Shown here: positions 45,261-55,080 of the stretch, piece after piece | Numbering within the stretch: the stretch's first letter is position 1 | Layout: each line of letters starts with the position of its first letter | NCBI GenBank assembly: GCA_963740455.1 | Contig: CAVUEF010000016.1 | Coordinates: 1-64,000, forward strand | DNA: 64,000 nucleotides | Direction of reading: 5' to 3' | Source: Paucibacter sp963740455 | GTDB lineage: Bacteria > Pseudomonadota > Gammaproteobacteria > Burkholderiales > Burkholderiaceae_C | Notes under the pieces: generated by a model | What the model was told of the DNA's origin: nothing | Seen by the model: only the letters and a program-made list of their open reading frames with translations | Databases searched by the model: none | Position numbers and translations under genes: made by a program

Positions 45261-47300
45261 TCAAGCAGCAAGTGGTGCGGGCTCGTCGCGGCGCTGGGTC
45301 TGCAGGATCAGCGTGAGTATCACCAGACCGAACCCCACGATATCGGCGATCCAGCCCGGATAGACCAGGGCAAAACCGGCGACGATGAACATCCAGCGCT
45401 CCACCAACGTTGTGCGCTTGAGCGCCCAGCCCTGAAAGCCCGCTGCCAGGGCGGCAATGCCGACCGCTGCCGTGACGGTGACCTCGGCAATCGACCACCA
45501 GTTGGCCGTGGCCAGCGCCTTGGTCGACCCCATCAGCAGCAGTCCCTGGCCTTCAGGCGCGAGCACGAACATGAAGGGCAACAGAAAGGCCGGCACGGTG
45601 TACTTCCAGCATTGCAGCGTGGTCTTGTACGGGTCGCCCCCGGTGATGGCGGCCGCGGCGAAAGGAGAGAGCGCGGTGGGCGGCGACACCTCCGACAGCA
45701 CGGCGTAATAGAAGATGAACATGTGCGCGGCAAAGTCGGGCACGCCGAGCTTGATCAGGGCCGGCGCGGCAATCACCGCGCAGATGATGTAGGACGCCGT
45801 CACCGGCACCGCCAGGCCGACGATCCACACCACCAGCGAAGTGAAGATGGCCGTGAGCAGGAGCGAGCCACCGGCGTAGTCGATCACGATCGAGCTGAAC
45901 TTCAGGCCCAGGCCGGTGAGGGTGACCACGCCGACGATGATGCCCGCGCCGGCGCAGGTGGCCGCGACGCTGAGCACCCCGATCGAGCCGCCTTCCATCG
46001 CTTTGACGAAGGGCGACTGGAACAGGTTCTTGGTGAATGACCCTTTGCCCTGGAACAGGTCGTAGGAGAACAGCGCGCAGTCACGGCGCAGGAAGCTGGT
46101 GAAGAACGACACCACCGTGGCCCAGAACACCGACAGCACAGGCGAGAAACCCCACATCATGAAGAAGACGATGGAGATCAGCGAGAGAAAGTGGAACCAG
46201 TACTTGCGCGTCAGGTTCCACACCGTGTCGGCCTTGGCGATGATCGTGTTGCCCATGCCGTATTTGCGCGCATCGATCTCCACCATCAGGAACAGGGCCA
46301 GGTAGAACAGAAGGGTCGGGATCACCGCCATCAGCAGCACATCGAGGTAGGAGATTTTCAGGAATTCGGCGATCAGGAAGGCCGCCGCACCCAGCACCGG
46401 CGGCGAGATGATGGCGCCCAGGCCGCCCGCGGCCAGCAGCCCGCCGGCGGCGTTCTTTTCGTAGCCTGCCTTGGCCAGCATGGGGTAGGCCACGGCGCCC
46501 AGCGTCACCGTGGTGGCCACACCCGACCCCGACGGTCCGCCCAGCAAAAACGAGGCCAGCACCACGGTACGGCCCGCGCCGGTGGGCTTGCCGCCCATGG
46601 CGGAGAACGAGAAGTCGATATAGAACTTGCCCGCGCCCGAGTACTGCAAGAAGGCGCCGAAGATGGTGAACAGGATGATGAGCGAGGACGACACATCGAT
46701 CGCCACGCCGTAGATGCCCTCCAGCGTCATGTACATCACGCCGACCAGGCGGCCGATCTCGTAGCCCTTGTGCGTCCACGGCGCCGGCAGATAGGGGCCG
46801 AGCAGGGCGTAAAGAATGAAGGCTGAGGTGATCGCCGGCATGATCCAGCCGTTGGTGCGGCGCATGGCTTCCATCACCAGCGCGATCAGCGCGATGCCGA
46901 AGAAAATGTCCCAGGGTTCGGGCGAGGTGTTGCGGTCGGTGAAATCGTCACCGCCCAGTATCAGATAGGCGACGATGGCGATGGAGAGAGCCACGGCCAG
47001 CCAGTCCCACCACATGATGCGGTGGCGAAAGCGGCGGGCGACCGGAAACACCATGAAGCACAGGCCCAGCACAAAGGCCACGTGCAGCGGCCTCAAGGTT
47101 TGGGTGGGCACGATGGCATAGGCGCTGTAGAGGTGGAACACCGACATCACAAATGCGATCAGCGTCACCAGGGCGGCGAGCCAGCCCTTGAACTTGTTGG
47201 CCGCGCCTTCCTCGGCTTCGATGAATTCCTCGGCCTTGTGCATGGCCTCGTCGCTGATGACCACATCAGACGGTGGTGGGGATGATGTTGCCTGGTTCAT
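45261..47300 (-). CDS. Fused TRAP transporter permease (TAXI type)
   Basis: The 679-residue protein joins the small (DctQ) and large (DctM) TRAP membrane subunits, as in TAXI-TRAP systems. The N-terminal part has a coiled segment (AMHKAEEFIEAEEGAANKFKG) and about five helices; the C-terminal part has the DctM motifs GGPSGSGVATTVTLGAVAYP, AAGGLGAIISPPVLGAAAF and SEVSPPTALSPFAAA. The start at 47300 follows an upstream poly-purine stretch weakly resembling a ribosome site. It imports an organic acid by sodium or proton symport with the binding protein encoded 133 bp upstream. Confidence 0.9.
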   Translation of the reverse strand: MNQATSSPPPSDVVISDEAMHKAEEFIEAEEGAANKFKGWLAALVTLIAFVMSVFHLYSAYAIVPTQTLRPLHVAFVLGLCFMVFPVARRFRHRIMWWDWLAVALSIAIVAYLILGGDDFTDRNTSPEPWDIFFGIALIALVMEAMRRTNGWIMPAITSAFILYALLGPYLPAPWTHKGYEIGRLVGVMYMTLEGIYGVAIDVSSSLIILFTIFGAFLQYSGAGKFYIDFSFSAMGGKPTGAGRTVVLASFLLGGPSGSGVATTVTLGAVAYPMLAKAGYEKNAAGGLLAAGGLGAIISPPVLGAAAFLIAEFLKISYLDVLLMAVIPTLLFYLALFLMVEIDARKYGMGNTIIAKADTVWNLTRKYWFHFLSLISIVFFMMWGFSPVLSVFWATVVSFFTSFLRRDCALFSYDLFQGKGSFTKNLFQSPFVKAMEGGSIGVLSVAATCAGAGIIVGVVTLTGLGLKFSSIVIDYAGGSLLLTAIFTSLVVWIVGLAVPVTASYIICAVIAAPALIKLGVPDFAAHMFIFYYAVLSEVSPPTALSPFAAAAITGGDPYKTTLQCWKYTVPAFLLPFMFVLAPEGQGLLLMGSTKALATANWWSIAEVTVTAAVGIAALAAGFQGWALKRTTLVERWMFIVAGFALVYPGWIADIVGFGLVILTLILQTQRRDEPAPLAA

Positions 47301-47433
47301 GTCAATTTGCCGTTGCTGACGCTGGCTTGGCCCGCGCTTTGATCGCCTCCCGCAGGGAGTGTGAAAGTTCAAGCACTTGCTGTCGTCTGGTGCCTCATCT
47401 CCCCCCGCCGGGGCAGGGGGAGGGCAGGATTTC

Positions 47434-48393
47434 TCAATCGAGCTTGACGCCCTTTTCAGCGAAATACTTCAGCGCGCCCGGATGGAAAGGGATCGGCGTG
47501 GCGTTGGTCTTCTGGTTTTCGAGCCGGATGTTGGCCGATTCCTTGTGCACCGCGATCAGGTCGTCACGCCTTTCGAAGAGGGTCTTGACGATGTTGTAGG
47601 CGGTCTTGTCGTCCATGTTTTCGTTGGCGACCAGAATGTTCATCACGGTGGCCTGCTTGTTGTCGTGTTGCATGCCGTGGTAGGTGCTCTTGGGGATGAC
47701 ATCCTCGACGTAAAGGTTGCCGTATTTCTTGTTCATGGCTGCCACGACCTCGGCATGGTCCACCAGCACGAGCTTGTTGCCGGGCGTGTTGGCCAGATCG
47801 GTCACGCCGGCCGTGGGCAGGCCTCCGACCCAGAAGAAGGCGTCGATCTTGCCGTCCTTGATGGCGTTGACCGATTCGGCCACACCCAGGCGCTCGCGCT
47901 TCATGTCCTTGTCCTTGTCCAGACCCGCGGCTTCGATGATGCGAAAGGCCATCACTTCGGTGGCGCTGCCGGGCGAGCCGGTGGACACGTGCTTGCCCTT
48001 GAGGTCGGCCAGTTTGGTCACGCCGCGGCCTTCGACGCTGACCACGTGCATGCGGTTGGGATACAGGACCAACAGGGTCCTGAGCGGGACTTTGCCGCTC
48101 TTGAATTTGTCTTCACCGCGGTAGGCGTCCTGCGCTGCATCGGCCATGGAAAAGCCCACGTAAGGCTTGCCGCTGGCAATGAGCTTGAGGTTGTCGACAC
48201 TGCCTCCGGTCACCTCGGCCGTCGCCTGCATGCCCGGCACGTGCTTGGACAGCACGGACGCCATACCGCCGCCCATCGGGTAATAGACCCCGCCGGTGCC
48301 GCCGGTGGCGATGGAGATGTTTTGTGCCGACGCGCTCAACGAAAGTAGCAGTCCGGCAAACAGCGAGCAGATGCGAGTTCGTGTCCTGGCCAT
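47434..48393 (-). CDS. TAXI-family TRAP transporter substrate-binding protein
   Basis: The 319-residue periplasmic protein has a signal peptide (LFAGLLLSLSASA) and the TAXI hallmark IATGGTGGVYYPMGGGMASVL directly after it, then TAEVTGGSVDNLKLIASG and STGSPGSATEVMAFRIIEAAG. It feeds the fused permease downstream. The ligand may be glutamate, 2-oxoglutarate or another dicarboxylate; its divergence from the purine-breakdown operon suggests a nitrogen-rich compound, but this is inference. Confidence 0.88.
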   Translation of the reverse strand: MARTRTRICSLFAGLLLSLSASAQNISIATGGTGGVYYPMGGGMASVLSKHVPGMQATAEVTGGSVDNLKLIASGKPYVGFSMADAAQDAYRGEDKFKSGKVPLRTLLVLYPNRMHVVSVEGRGVTKLADLKGKHVSTGSPGSATEVMAFRIIEAAGLDKDKDMKRERLGVAESVNAIKDGKIDAFFWVGGLPTAGVTDLANTPGNKLVLVDHAEVVAAMNKKYGNLYVEDVIPKSTYHGMQHDNKQATVMNILVANENMDDKTAYNIVKTLFERRDDLIAVHKESANIRLENQKTNATPIPFHPGALKYFAEKGVKLD

Positions 48394-48655
48394 GGTGTCT
48401 CCTGTGGGTGCTTAATGAAATGGCTGGCCCGCGAGCTTGGCGCTCGGGGTGGTGAGTCATTGTGGGACTTGGGTGTGGTTTGCGGCCTACCCACTTTCCC
48501 CAGTTGTGGAATCTACGCATCTGTCGCGTCATGCCAGCGGGCCGGCGCCGGCCATGCAACTGATGGCGACGCGCAGGCAGGTGTTTACACTGCCGCATTC
48601 AATTCAAACCATCGGCCGCCCAGAAATCTCGTCCAAGCGCCGGACCTGAATCACG

Positions 48656-49600
48656 ATGAAGCCAAGCTACCCACGCGATCTGTTGGGCTACGGCCGCAAC
48701 CCGCCGCACGCGAACTGGCCGAAGCAGGCCCGCGTGGCCGTGCAGTTCGTCCTCAACTTCGAGGAAGGCGGTGAGAATTCGGTGCTGCACGGTGATGCGG
48801 GCAGCGAGCAGTTTCTCTCCGAGATGTTCAGTCCGCCCGCCTATGCGGCGCGGCACCTGACGATGGAGAGCATCTACGACTACGGTTCGCGCGTCGGCGT
48901 GTGGCGGTTGCTGCGCGAATTTGAGCGGCGCGCTCTGCCGCTCACCGTCTTTGGTGTCGGCATGGCGATTGAGCGCAGCCCCGAGGTCGCTGTCGCGTTC
49001 AAGGAACTTGGCCACGAGATCGCCTGCCATGGCTGGCGCTGGATCAACTATCAGGGCGTTGACGAAGCCACCGAGCGCGAACATATGGTGCTCGGCATGG
49101 CGGCCATCGAGCGCCTGACGGGTGAGCGGGCATTGGGCTGGTACACCGGGCGCGACAGCCCGAACACGCGGCGCCTGGTGGCCGACTTCGGCGGATTCGA
49201 CTACGACAGCGACTCCTATGGCGACGACCTGCCGTTCTGGTTGCAAGTGCGCAAGACCGACGGCTCGGCCGTGCCGCACCTGGTGGTGCCCTACACGCTG
49301 GACTGCAACGACATGCGCTTTGCCCTGCCGCAAGGCTTCTCGCATGGCGACGAGTTTTTTGAATACCTGCGTGATGCCTTCGACGTGCACTACGCCGAAG
49401 GCGACACGCGGCCGTCGATGATGAGCATCGGCATGCATTGCCGGCTGCTCGGGCGCCCCGGGCGCATGCGCGCGTTGCAGCGCTTTCTCGACCATATCGA
49501 AAAGTTTGAACGCGTCTGGGTCTGCCGGCGCATCGACGTCGCGCGCCACTGGAAGGCCGTGCATCCCTTCGATCCGGATCGAGCCTTCGCGTGGGAATGA
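48656..49600 (+). CDS. puuE: Allantoinase PuuE
   Basis: The 314-residue protein is a polysaccharide-deacetylase-fold allantoinase that hydrolyses allantoin to allantoate. It has the PuuE N-terminus (YPRDLLGYGRNPPHANWP), VAVQFVLNFEEGGENS, the metal-region histidines in LGHEIACHGWRWI and GRDSPNTRRLV. The length is typical. Its stop overlaps the start of the uraD-allC fusion. The operon thus covers consecutive steps of ureide breakdown. Confidence 0.9.
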   Translation: MKPSYPRDLLGYGRNPPHANWPKQARVAVQFVLNFEEGGENSVLHGDAGSEQFLSEMFSPPAYAARHLTMESIYDYGSRVGVWRLLREFERRALPLTVFGVGMAIERSPEVAVAFKELGHEIACHGWRWINYQGVDEATEREHMVLGMAAIERLTGERALGWYTGRDSPNTRRLVADFGGFDYDSDSYGDDLPFWLQVRKTDGSAVPHLVVPYTLDCNDMRFALPQGFSHGDEFFEYLRDAFDVHYAEGDTRPSMMSIGMHCRLLGRPGRMRALQRFLDHIEKFERVWVCRRIDVARHWKAVHPFDPDRAFAWE

Positions 49601-51390
49601 ACATGATCACCATCGAGCAACTCAATGCCGCGGACCGTGCTGATTTCATCCAACTGCTCGACGGCGCTTATGAGCATTCGGCGTGGATCGCAGAGCGCGC
49701 GTGGGCGAGGCGCCCATTCAATAGCCTGGCGCACCTCAAGCTGGCTCTGGCCGACGAAGTCCGCGCGGCGGGACGCGAGGCGCAGCTCGGCCTGATCCGC
49801 GCCCACCCCGAGCTGGCCGGGAAGGCGATGATCGCTCGCACGCTGAGCGCCGAATCCGGCAACGAACAGCGCGGCGCCGGGCTGACCGAATGCACGCCAG
49901 CGGAGTTCGCCCGCATCCAGCAACTCAACGCCGACTACCACGCGAAGTTCGGCTTTCCGTTCATCCTGGCCGTGCGCGGCCCGCGTGGCCTGGGGCTGAG
50001 CAAGATGGAAATCATCGCGACCTTCGAGCGGCGCCTCGAGCATCACCCAGAGTTTGAGCTCGCCGAGTGCCTGCGCAACGTCCATCGCATTGCCGAGATC
50101 CGGCTCGACGACAAGTTCGGCCATCAAACCTTGCTCGGCAACGATGTGTGGGATTGGGCCGAGCGCCTGGCCGTCCACAGCGACTCCGGCTACGCCGAGC
50201 GCGGCGAGCTCACGGTGACCTACCTCACAGACGCGCACCGCGCCTGCGCGCAGCAACTGATGCAATGGATGCGCGCCGAGTGCGGCTTTGACGAGGTCGA
50301 GATCGACGCAGTCGGCAATGTCGTCGGCATCTATCACGGCAGCGCGCCCGAGGCCGGACATGACGAAAAACGACTGCTGACCGGTTCGCACTACGACACC
50401 GTGCGCAACGGCGGCAAGTACGACGGGCGGCTCGGCATTCTGGTGCCGATGGCCTGCGTGCGCGAGCTGCATCGCGCCAAGCGTCGCCTGCCCTTTGCTA
50501 TCGAGGTGGTCGGCTTCGCCGAAGAGGAAGGCCAGCGCTACAAGGCGGTGTTCCTCGGCTCGGGCGCGCTCACCGGCGATTTCGACGCGGCCTGGCTGGA
50601 GCAGAAAGACGGCGACGGCATCACCCTGCGCGCCGCGATGGAGCATGCCGGCCTGTGCCCCGACGACATCGCCAAGCTCAAGCGCGACGCGAGCCGCTAC
50701 CTCGGCTTTGTCGAAATGCACATCGAGCAAGGCCCGGTGCTCAACGAGATGGACCTGCCGCTGGGCATCGTGACGTCGATCAACGGCAGCTTGCGCTACC
50801 TGGGCGAGATCGTCGGCATGGCCAGCCACGCCGGCACCACGCCGATGGACCGCAGACGCGACGCAGCCACCGCCGCCGCCGAGCTGGTGCTCTACATGGA
50901 GCGGCGCGCCGCATCGACGCCTGATCTGGTGGCCACCGTGGGCATGCTGGAGGTTCCGAACGGCTCGATCAATGTGGTGCCGGGGCGCTGCCGCTTCAGC
51001 CTCGACATCCGGTCCACGAGCGACGCGGTGCGCGACGCCTGCGCGAGCGATGTTCGCGCCGAATTGCGCGCCATCTGCGAGCGCCGCGGCCTGCACTACA
51101 CCTTGGAAGAAACCCTGCGCGCCGCCGCCGCGCCGAGCGCACCGGCCTGGCAGCGGCGCTGGGAGCGCGCTGTCGCGGCGCTGGGCCTGCCGCTGCACCG
51201 TATGCCCAGCGGCGCCGGCCACGACGCGATGAAGCTGCATGAGGTGATGCCGCAGGCGATGCTGTTCGTGCGCGGCTTGAACGCCGGCATCAGTCACAAC
51301 CCGCTGGAAGCCGTCACCAACGACGACACCGAACAATGCGTGCGCGCCTTCCAGCACCTGCTTGATCAACTCGCTGCGGAGCTTGCATGA
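49597..51390 (+). CDS. UraD-AllC fusion: OHCU decarboxylase plus allantoate amidohydrolase
   Basis: One 597-residue frame joins two enzymes. Residues about 1-165 are 2-oxo-4-hydroxy-4-carboxy-5-ureidoimidazoline decarboxylase (LIRAHPELAGKA and FPFILAVRG, the UraD active-site His and C-terminal motif). Residues about 175-597 are an M20-type carbamoylase (TGSHYDTVRNGGKYDGRLG, FAEEEGQRY, EMHIEQGPVLNE, GAGHDAMKL), which hydrolyses allantoate. The start at 49597 is the ATGA overlap with puuE; GTG 49591 and ATG 49603 are alternatives. UraD makes allantoin, PuuE opens it and AllC uses the product. Confidence 0.88.
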   Translation: MNMITIEQLNAADRADFIQLLDGAYEHSAWIAERAWARRPFNSLAHLKLALADEVRAAGREAQLGLIRAHPELAGKAMIARTLSAESGNEQRGAGLTECTPAEFARIQQLNADYHAKFGFPFILAVRGPRGLGLSKMEIIATFERRLEHHPEFELAECLRNVHRIAEIRLDDKFGHQTLLGNDVWDWAERLAVHSDSGYAERGELTVTYLTDAHRACAQQLMQWMRAECGFDEVEIDAVGNVVGIYHGSAPEAGHDEKRLLTGSHYDTVRNGGKYDGRLGILVPMACVRELHRAKRRLPFAIEVVGFAEEEGQRYKAVFLGSGALTGDFDAAWLEQKDGDGITLRAAMEHAGLCPDDIAKLKRDASRYLGFVEMHIEQGPVLNEMDLPLGIVTSINGSLRYLGEIVGMASHAGTTPMDRRRDAATAAAELVLYMERRAASTPDLVATVGMLEVPNGSINVVPGRCRFSLDIRSTSDAVRDACASDVRAELRAICERRGLHYTLEETLRAAAAPSAPAWQRRWERAVAALGLPLHRMPSGAGHDAMKLHEVMPQAMLFVRGLNAGISHNPLEAVTNDDTEQCVRAFQHLLDQLAAELA

Positions 51391-52619
51391 CCTCATCCTC
51401 GTCATACGATTCAATCGACGCATGGATCGACGCCCATTTCGACGAGGAAGTGCGCTTTCTGCAAGAACTCGTGCGCGTGCCCACCGACACGCCGCCCGGC
51501 AACAACGCGCCGCATGCCGTGCGCACCGCGGCGCTGCTGAAGGGCTTCGGGTTCGACGCCGAGCAGCACGCCGTGCCGGCATCGCTGGTCAAAGCGGCAG
51601 GGCTTGAGTCGATCACGAACCTGGTGGTGCGCCGCAAGTACGGCGCGGGCCCGACACTAGGGCTCAACGCCCATGGCGACGTGGTGCCGCCCGGCGACGG
51701 TTGGACGCACGACCCCTATGGCGGCGAGATCGAAGCCGGCAAGCTCTACGGCCGCGCCGCTGCGGTGAGCAAATGCGACTTCGCGACCTTCGCCTTCGCC
51801 ACGCGGGCGATCGAGTCGCTGCAGCTGCCGCTGAAGGGCAGCGTCGAGCTGTACTTCACCTATGACGAAGAGTTCGGCGGTGAGCTCGGCCCCGGCTGGC
51901 TGCTCGACAAAGGTCTGGCGAAACCCGATCTCCTGATCGGCGCGGGCTTCAGCTACCAGGTGCTGACCGCGCACAACGGCTGCCTGCAGATGGAGGTGAC
52001 GGTGCTCGGCAAACAAGGCCACGCGGCGGTGCCCGACACCGGCGACGATGCGCTGCAAGCGGCGACGCTGATCCTGAATGCGCTGTACCACCAGAACACG
52101 CTGTACCAGCAGATCAGCAGCCAGGTCAAGGGCATCACGCACCCTTATTTGAACGTCGGGCTCATCCAGGGCGGCACCAACACCAATGTCATTCCCGGCA
52201 AGGTCGTGCTCAAGTTCGACCGCCGCATGATCCCCGAGGAAAACCCGGCCGAGGTCGAAGCCACGCTGCGGCGCATCATCGACGCCGCGGTGGCGCAGTC
52301 GCGCGGCATCAAGGTCGAGGTCAAGCGCATCCTGCTCTCGCATGCGCTCAAGCCGCTGCCCGGCAACCAGCCGCTGGTCGAAGCGCTGTGCCGGCACGCG
52401 AGCAGCATCTTCGGCGAGCCTATCGAGGCCTCCGGCACGCCGCTCTACACCGATGCGCGGCTCTTCTGCGAACGCGGCATTCCCGCCGTGCTCTATGGCT
52501 GCGGCCCGCGCACCGTGCTCGAGAGCAATGCCAAGCGCGCCGACGAGCATATCGATCTGGCCGATCTGCGCCGCGCGACCAAGGTCGTGGCGCGCACGCT
52601 GCTGGATCTGATGCGGTGA
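51387..52619 (+). CDS. M20-family metallohydrolase
   Basis: The 410-residue protein has the zinc motifs of ArgE/DapE/carboxypeptidase-G2-type enzymes: LNAHGDVVPPGDGW with the first His, GRAAAVSKCD, TYDEEFGGELG with the catalytic Glu pair, a dimerisation domain about residues 190-300 and a C-terminal metal ligand region (DEHIDLADL). It overlaps the uraD-allC gene by four bases and so likely acts on a ureide or N-acylated amino acid in the same pathway. A 184-bp piece of this gene, about 93% identical, recurs at 59963-60146. Confidence 0.85.
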   Translation: MTSSSSYDSIDAWIDAHFDEEVRFLQELVRVPTDTPPGNNAPHAVRTAALLKGFGFDAEQHAVPASLVKAAGLESITNLVVRRKYGAGPTLGLNAHGDVVPPGDGWTHDPYGGEIEAGKLYGRAAAVSKCDFATFAFATRAIESLQLPLKGSVELYFTYDEEFGGELGPGWLLDKGLAKPDLLIGAGFSYQVLTAHNGCLQMEVTVLGKQGHAAVPDTGDDALQAATLILNALYHQNTLYQQISSQVKGITHPYLNVGLIQGGTNTNVIPGKVVLKFDRRMIPEENPAEVEATLRRIIDAAVAQSRGIKVEVKRILLSHALKPLPGNQPLVEALCRHASSIFGEPIEASGTPLYTDARLFCERGIPAVLYGCGPRTVLESNAKRADEHIDLADLRRATKVVARTLLDLMR

Positions 52620-52700
52620 GTGTCAGGTGGCTGGCGCAGGCGTCGGCGCGACGTGAAGGCCCTTACGCCATGACGTGAAGCGCGAATGCCAGGCCGACGA

Positions 52701-53141
52701 TCAAGAGCGAGCCGGGGTGGAAGCGGGACTTGGCGGTGGCGAGGGTTGTTGCTCGATACGCTCCAAGGCTGCATCAAGACACGCCCAGGTCGGCGCGCTG
52801 CTCGCCCAGATGTTCATCGTCGGCTTCACCGATGACGGGTCATCCAAAGTGCCGGCGCGAACCACCGTCAACTGCGGCCGTGCGGACGAATTGGCAAAGA
52901 GGTGTGAACCACAGCGAGGACAGAATCGTCGACTGATCTGGTTGCCGCTGTCTGCGGTGCTCGAGAACTCGTTCGTTTTCCCCGAAATATTCAGTGCCGC
53001 AGTGGGCACGACCACATTGACCGTGCCGTTGGCTGCCAGATGCTGACAGTCTCGACACCAGCACACACGGGTTGCGACAGGTTCGGCCAAAAGGCGGAAG
53101 CTCACAGCGCCGCATAGGCAATGTCCTTTTCGTTCTGTCAT
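52701..53141 (-). CDS. GFA/CENP-V-domain zinc protein
   Basis: The 146-residue protein has the glutathione-dependent formaldehyde-activating (GFA) fold: CLCGAVSF near residue 8, VCWCRDCQHL near residue 26 and FCPRCGSHLF near residue 74, all cysteines of the two zinc sites. Members include S-hydroxymethylglutathione-forming enzymes, but most are uncharacterised. It is the last gene of a minus-strand group, 31 bp downstream of the disrupted 172-residue gene, with an AAGGAG site. Confidence 0.82.
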   Translation of the reverse strand: MTERKGHCLCGAVSFRLLAEPVATRVCWCRDCQHLAANGTVNVVVPTAALNISGKTNEFSSTADSGNQISRRFCPRCGSHLFANSSARPQLTVVRAGTLDDPSSVKPTMNIWASSAPTWACLDAALERIEQQPSPPPSPASTPARS

Positions 53142-53411
53142 TCAAGGCTCCTTGGGTGAAAGTGGGTTGGTGCTAGCTTGAAACTGTCGGTCGTGATGGA
53201 TTCATGTGGTCCCACATGCGGTCTGCGTTCGCTTTCAGCGCGGCAACTGACATTCCGTATTTCTTCAGGTACATGTCCAGGACGCGATTTGCAAGTATGT
53301 CGGCAGTTTTCACTTTTTGCTTGGCTTCGACAAGCTTGCCTATTGTTTCTAGGCGACCCTGCGGTGACGACAGATCTTGAACGGTGCGATGGAGGAATTC
53401 ATGCACTATCC

Positions 53412-55080
53412 AGTCGGCCCTGCAAATCCCCGCCAACCCGCATGAATGCTCAGTTTTTTGTGTAAACGCGGTACACCGAATCCCTCGAAAAGCGTTATCT
53501 GATGAGTTGATTTCTGGGGGATTCGAGGATGGAGACGGTCGACTTTTTCCGCAGCCGCATTGACGCGATGATCAATCTGAACGATCCCTTGGCGGTGCTG
53601 GCGACGCGGCTGCCGTGGGATCAGATCGAAGCCTCGGTGGCGGCCAAGTTCGAGCGCCAGGAACGCGCCGGCCAGACCCTCGAAGGCCACGACATGTTCG
53701 GCCCCACCCAGGTGCTGGTGGGCGCGGGTATCAGCAATGCTGGTCGGCCGAAGTTGCCGATCCGCCTGATGGCCAGCCTGCTCTATCTGAAGCACAGCTT
53801 CAACCTCAGCGACGAGGAGCTTGTGGTCCGCTGGAGCGAGAACGTGCTGTGGCAGTTCTTCAGCGGCATGGACTACTACGAGCACCGGCTGCCATGCGAC
53901 GCCACGCAGATCGGACGCTTTCGGCGCGACCTCGGCGAAGAAGGGCTGGAGCATCTGCTCAAGGCGACGATCGACACCGCAGTGGCCATGAAGGCGGTCA
54001 AGCCCAGGGATCTGGAGCGCGTGATCGTCGACACCACGGTCCAGGAGAAGGCCATCGCGCACCCTGTGGACAGCCGCTTGTCGGAGATCGCACGCCACAA
54101 GGTCGTCAGCGCCGCCAAGCGCGCCGGCATCGTGCTCAAGCAGACCTATGCCAAGGAAGGCAAGGAGTTGCGTCGCCGCGCCGGCGGCTACGCGCACGCC
54201 AAGCAGTTCCGGCGCCTGAAGAAAGTGCTCAAGCGTCAGCGCACGATTCTGGGCATCGTGATGCGCGAGGCGCAGCGCAAGAGCAAAGCGCCGGACTTCG
54301 CGCCCGACACCGCCAAGGCGGCGAGCGACTTGATGATGTGGTTGGAGCGCGCCGAGCGCATCCGCACGCAACAACGCCACGACAAGAACAAGCTGTACGC
54401 GCTGCATGCGCCGGAGGTCGAGTGCATCGGTAAAGGCAAAGCCCGCAAGCCCTATGAGTTCGGCGTCAAGAGCGCCGTGGTGGTCTCGCACAAACACGGC
54501 CTGATGCTGGGTGCGCGCACCTTCCCCGGCAATCCGTATGACGGCCACATCCTGAGCGCGGTGCTGGAGCAGGCGACGAACCTGTTGCAAGACCACGCGG
54601 TCAAGCTCAAGCAGATCGTGGTCGATCTGGGGTTTCGTGGCGTGGATGCCGAGAACCCCGACAAGCAGATCATTCACCGAGGCAGGTACAAGAGCCTGAG
54701 TCCGCAGCAAAAGGGCTGGCTGCGCCGGCGCCAAGCGGTCGAGCCGGCCATCGGGCACTTGAAGTCCGATCACCGGATGGATCGGTGCTGGCTGCAAGGC
54801 GCGCTGGGTGATGCGTTGCATTCGATCAGCTGTGCCGCCGGCTACAACCTGCGCTGGCTGCTGCGCGCGATCACCCGCCTGGGCCTGGGGCCCGTTTTTT
54901 TGTGCCTGCTTCAAATGGTGCTGCGGTCAGCCCCGGCCCTACGAGCTTCACTGCTGGCTCAGGGCTGCACCTACGTTCTTGGCTGAAGACCTCGTCGCCG
55001 GTGAAGCTCCGCGCCAGCCGCCGCAGAATGTCGCGTCGCTTGCCGTGGTGACGGGCGGACGGAATTTTGCAGGGCCGACT
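53412..55080 (+). mobile_element. IS5-family insertion sequence (IS1478-like)
   Basis: The 1669-bp element has terminal inverted repeats: AGTCGGCCCTGCAAA at the left and its complement TTTGCAGGGCCGACT at the right. It is flanked by a 4-bp direct repeat ATCC (53408-53411 and 55081-55084). It carries one complete transposase gene. The IS5 assignment comes from the transposase; the IS1478-like subgroup is from memory and tentative. Confidence 0.82.
53529..54986 (+). CDS. IS5-family transposase
   Basis: The 485-residue DDE transposase starts METVDFFRSRIDAMINLNDP and has the DUF772-like N-terminal domain (GRPKLPIRLMASLLYLKHSFNLSDEELV). The catalytic core has the first Asp in RVIVDTTVQEKAI, the second in VVDLGFRGVDAENP and the Glu in RRRQAVEPAIGHLKSDHRM. 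The frame is intact, and both inverted repeats are present, so the element may be active. Confidence 0.85.
   Translation: METVDFFRSRIDAMINLNDPLAVLATRLPWDQIEASVAAKFERQERAGQTLEGHDMFGPTQVLVGAGISNAGRPKLPIRLMASLLYLKHSFNLSDEELVVRWSENVLWQFFSGMDYYEHRLPCDATQIGRFRRDLGEEGLEHLLKATIDTAVAMKAVKPRDLERVIVDTTVQEKAIAHPVDSRLSEIARHKVVSAAKRAGIVLKQTYAKEGKELRRRAGGYAHAKQFRRLKKVLKRQRTILGIVMREAQRKSKAPDFAPDTAKAASDLMMWLERAERIRTQQRHDKNKLYALHAPEVECIGKGKARKPYEFGVKSAVVVSHKHGLMLGARTFPGNPYDGHILSAVLEQATNLLQDHAVKLKQIVVDLGFRGVDAENPDKQIIHRGRYKSLSPQQKGWLRRRQAVEPAIGHLKSDHRMDRCWLQGALGDALHSISCAAGYNLRWLLRAITRLGLGPVFLCLLQMVLRSAPALRASLLAQGCTYVLG

Noticed and set aside
52675..53046. Plus-strand ORF opposite the GFA gene
   Set aside because: Shadow; the minus strand has the conserved zinc-site cysteines and an AAGGAG site.
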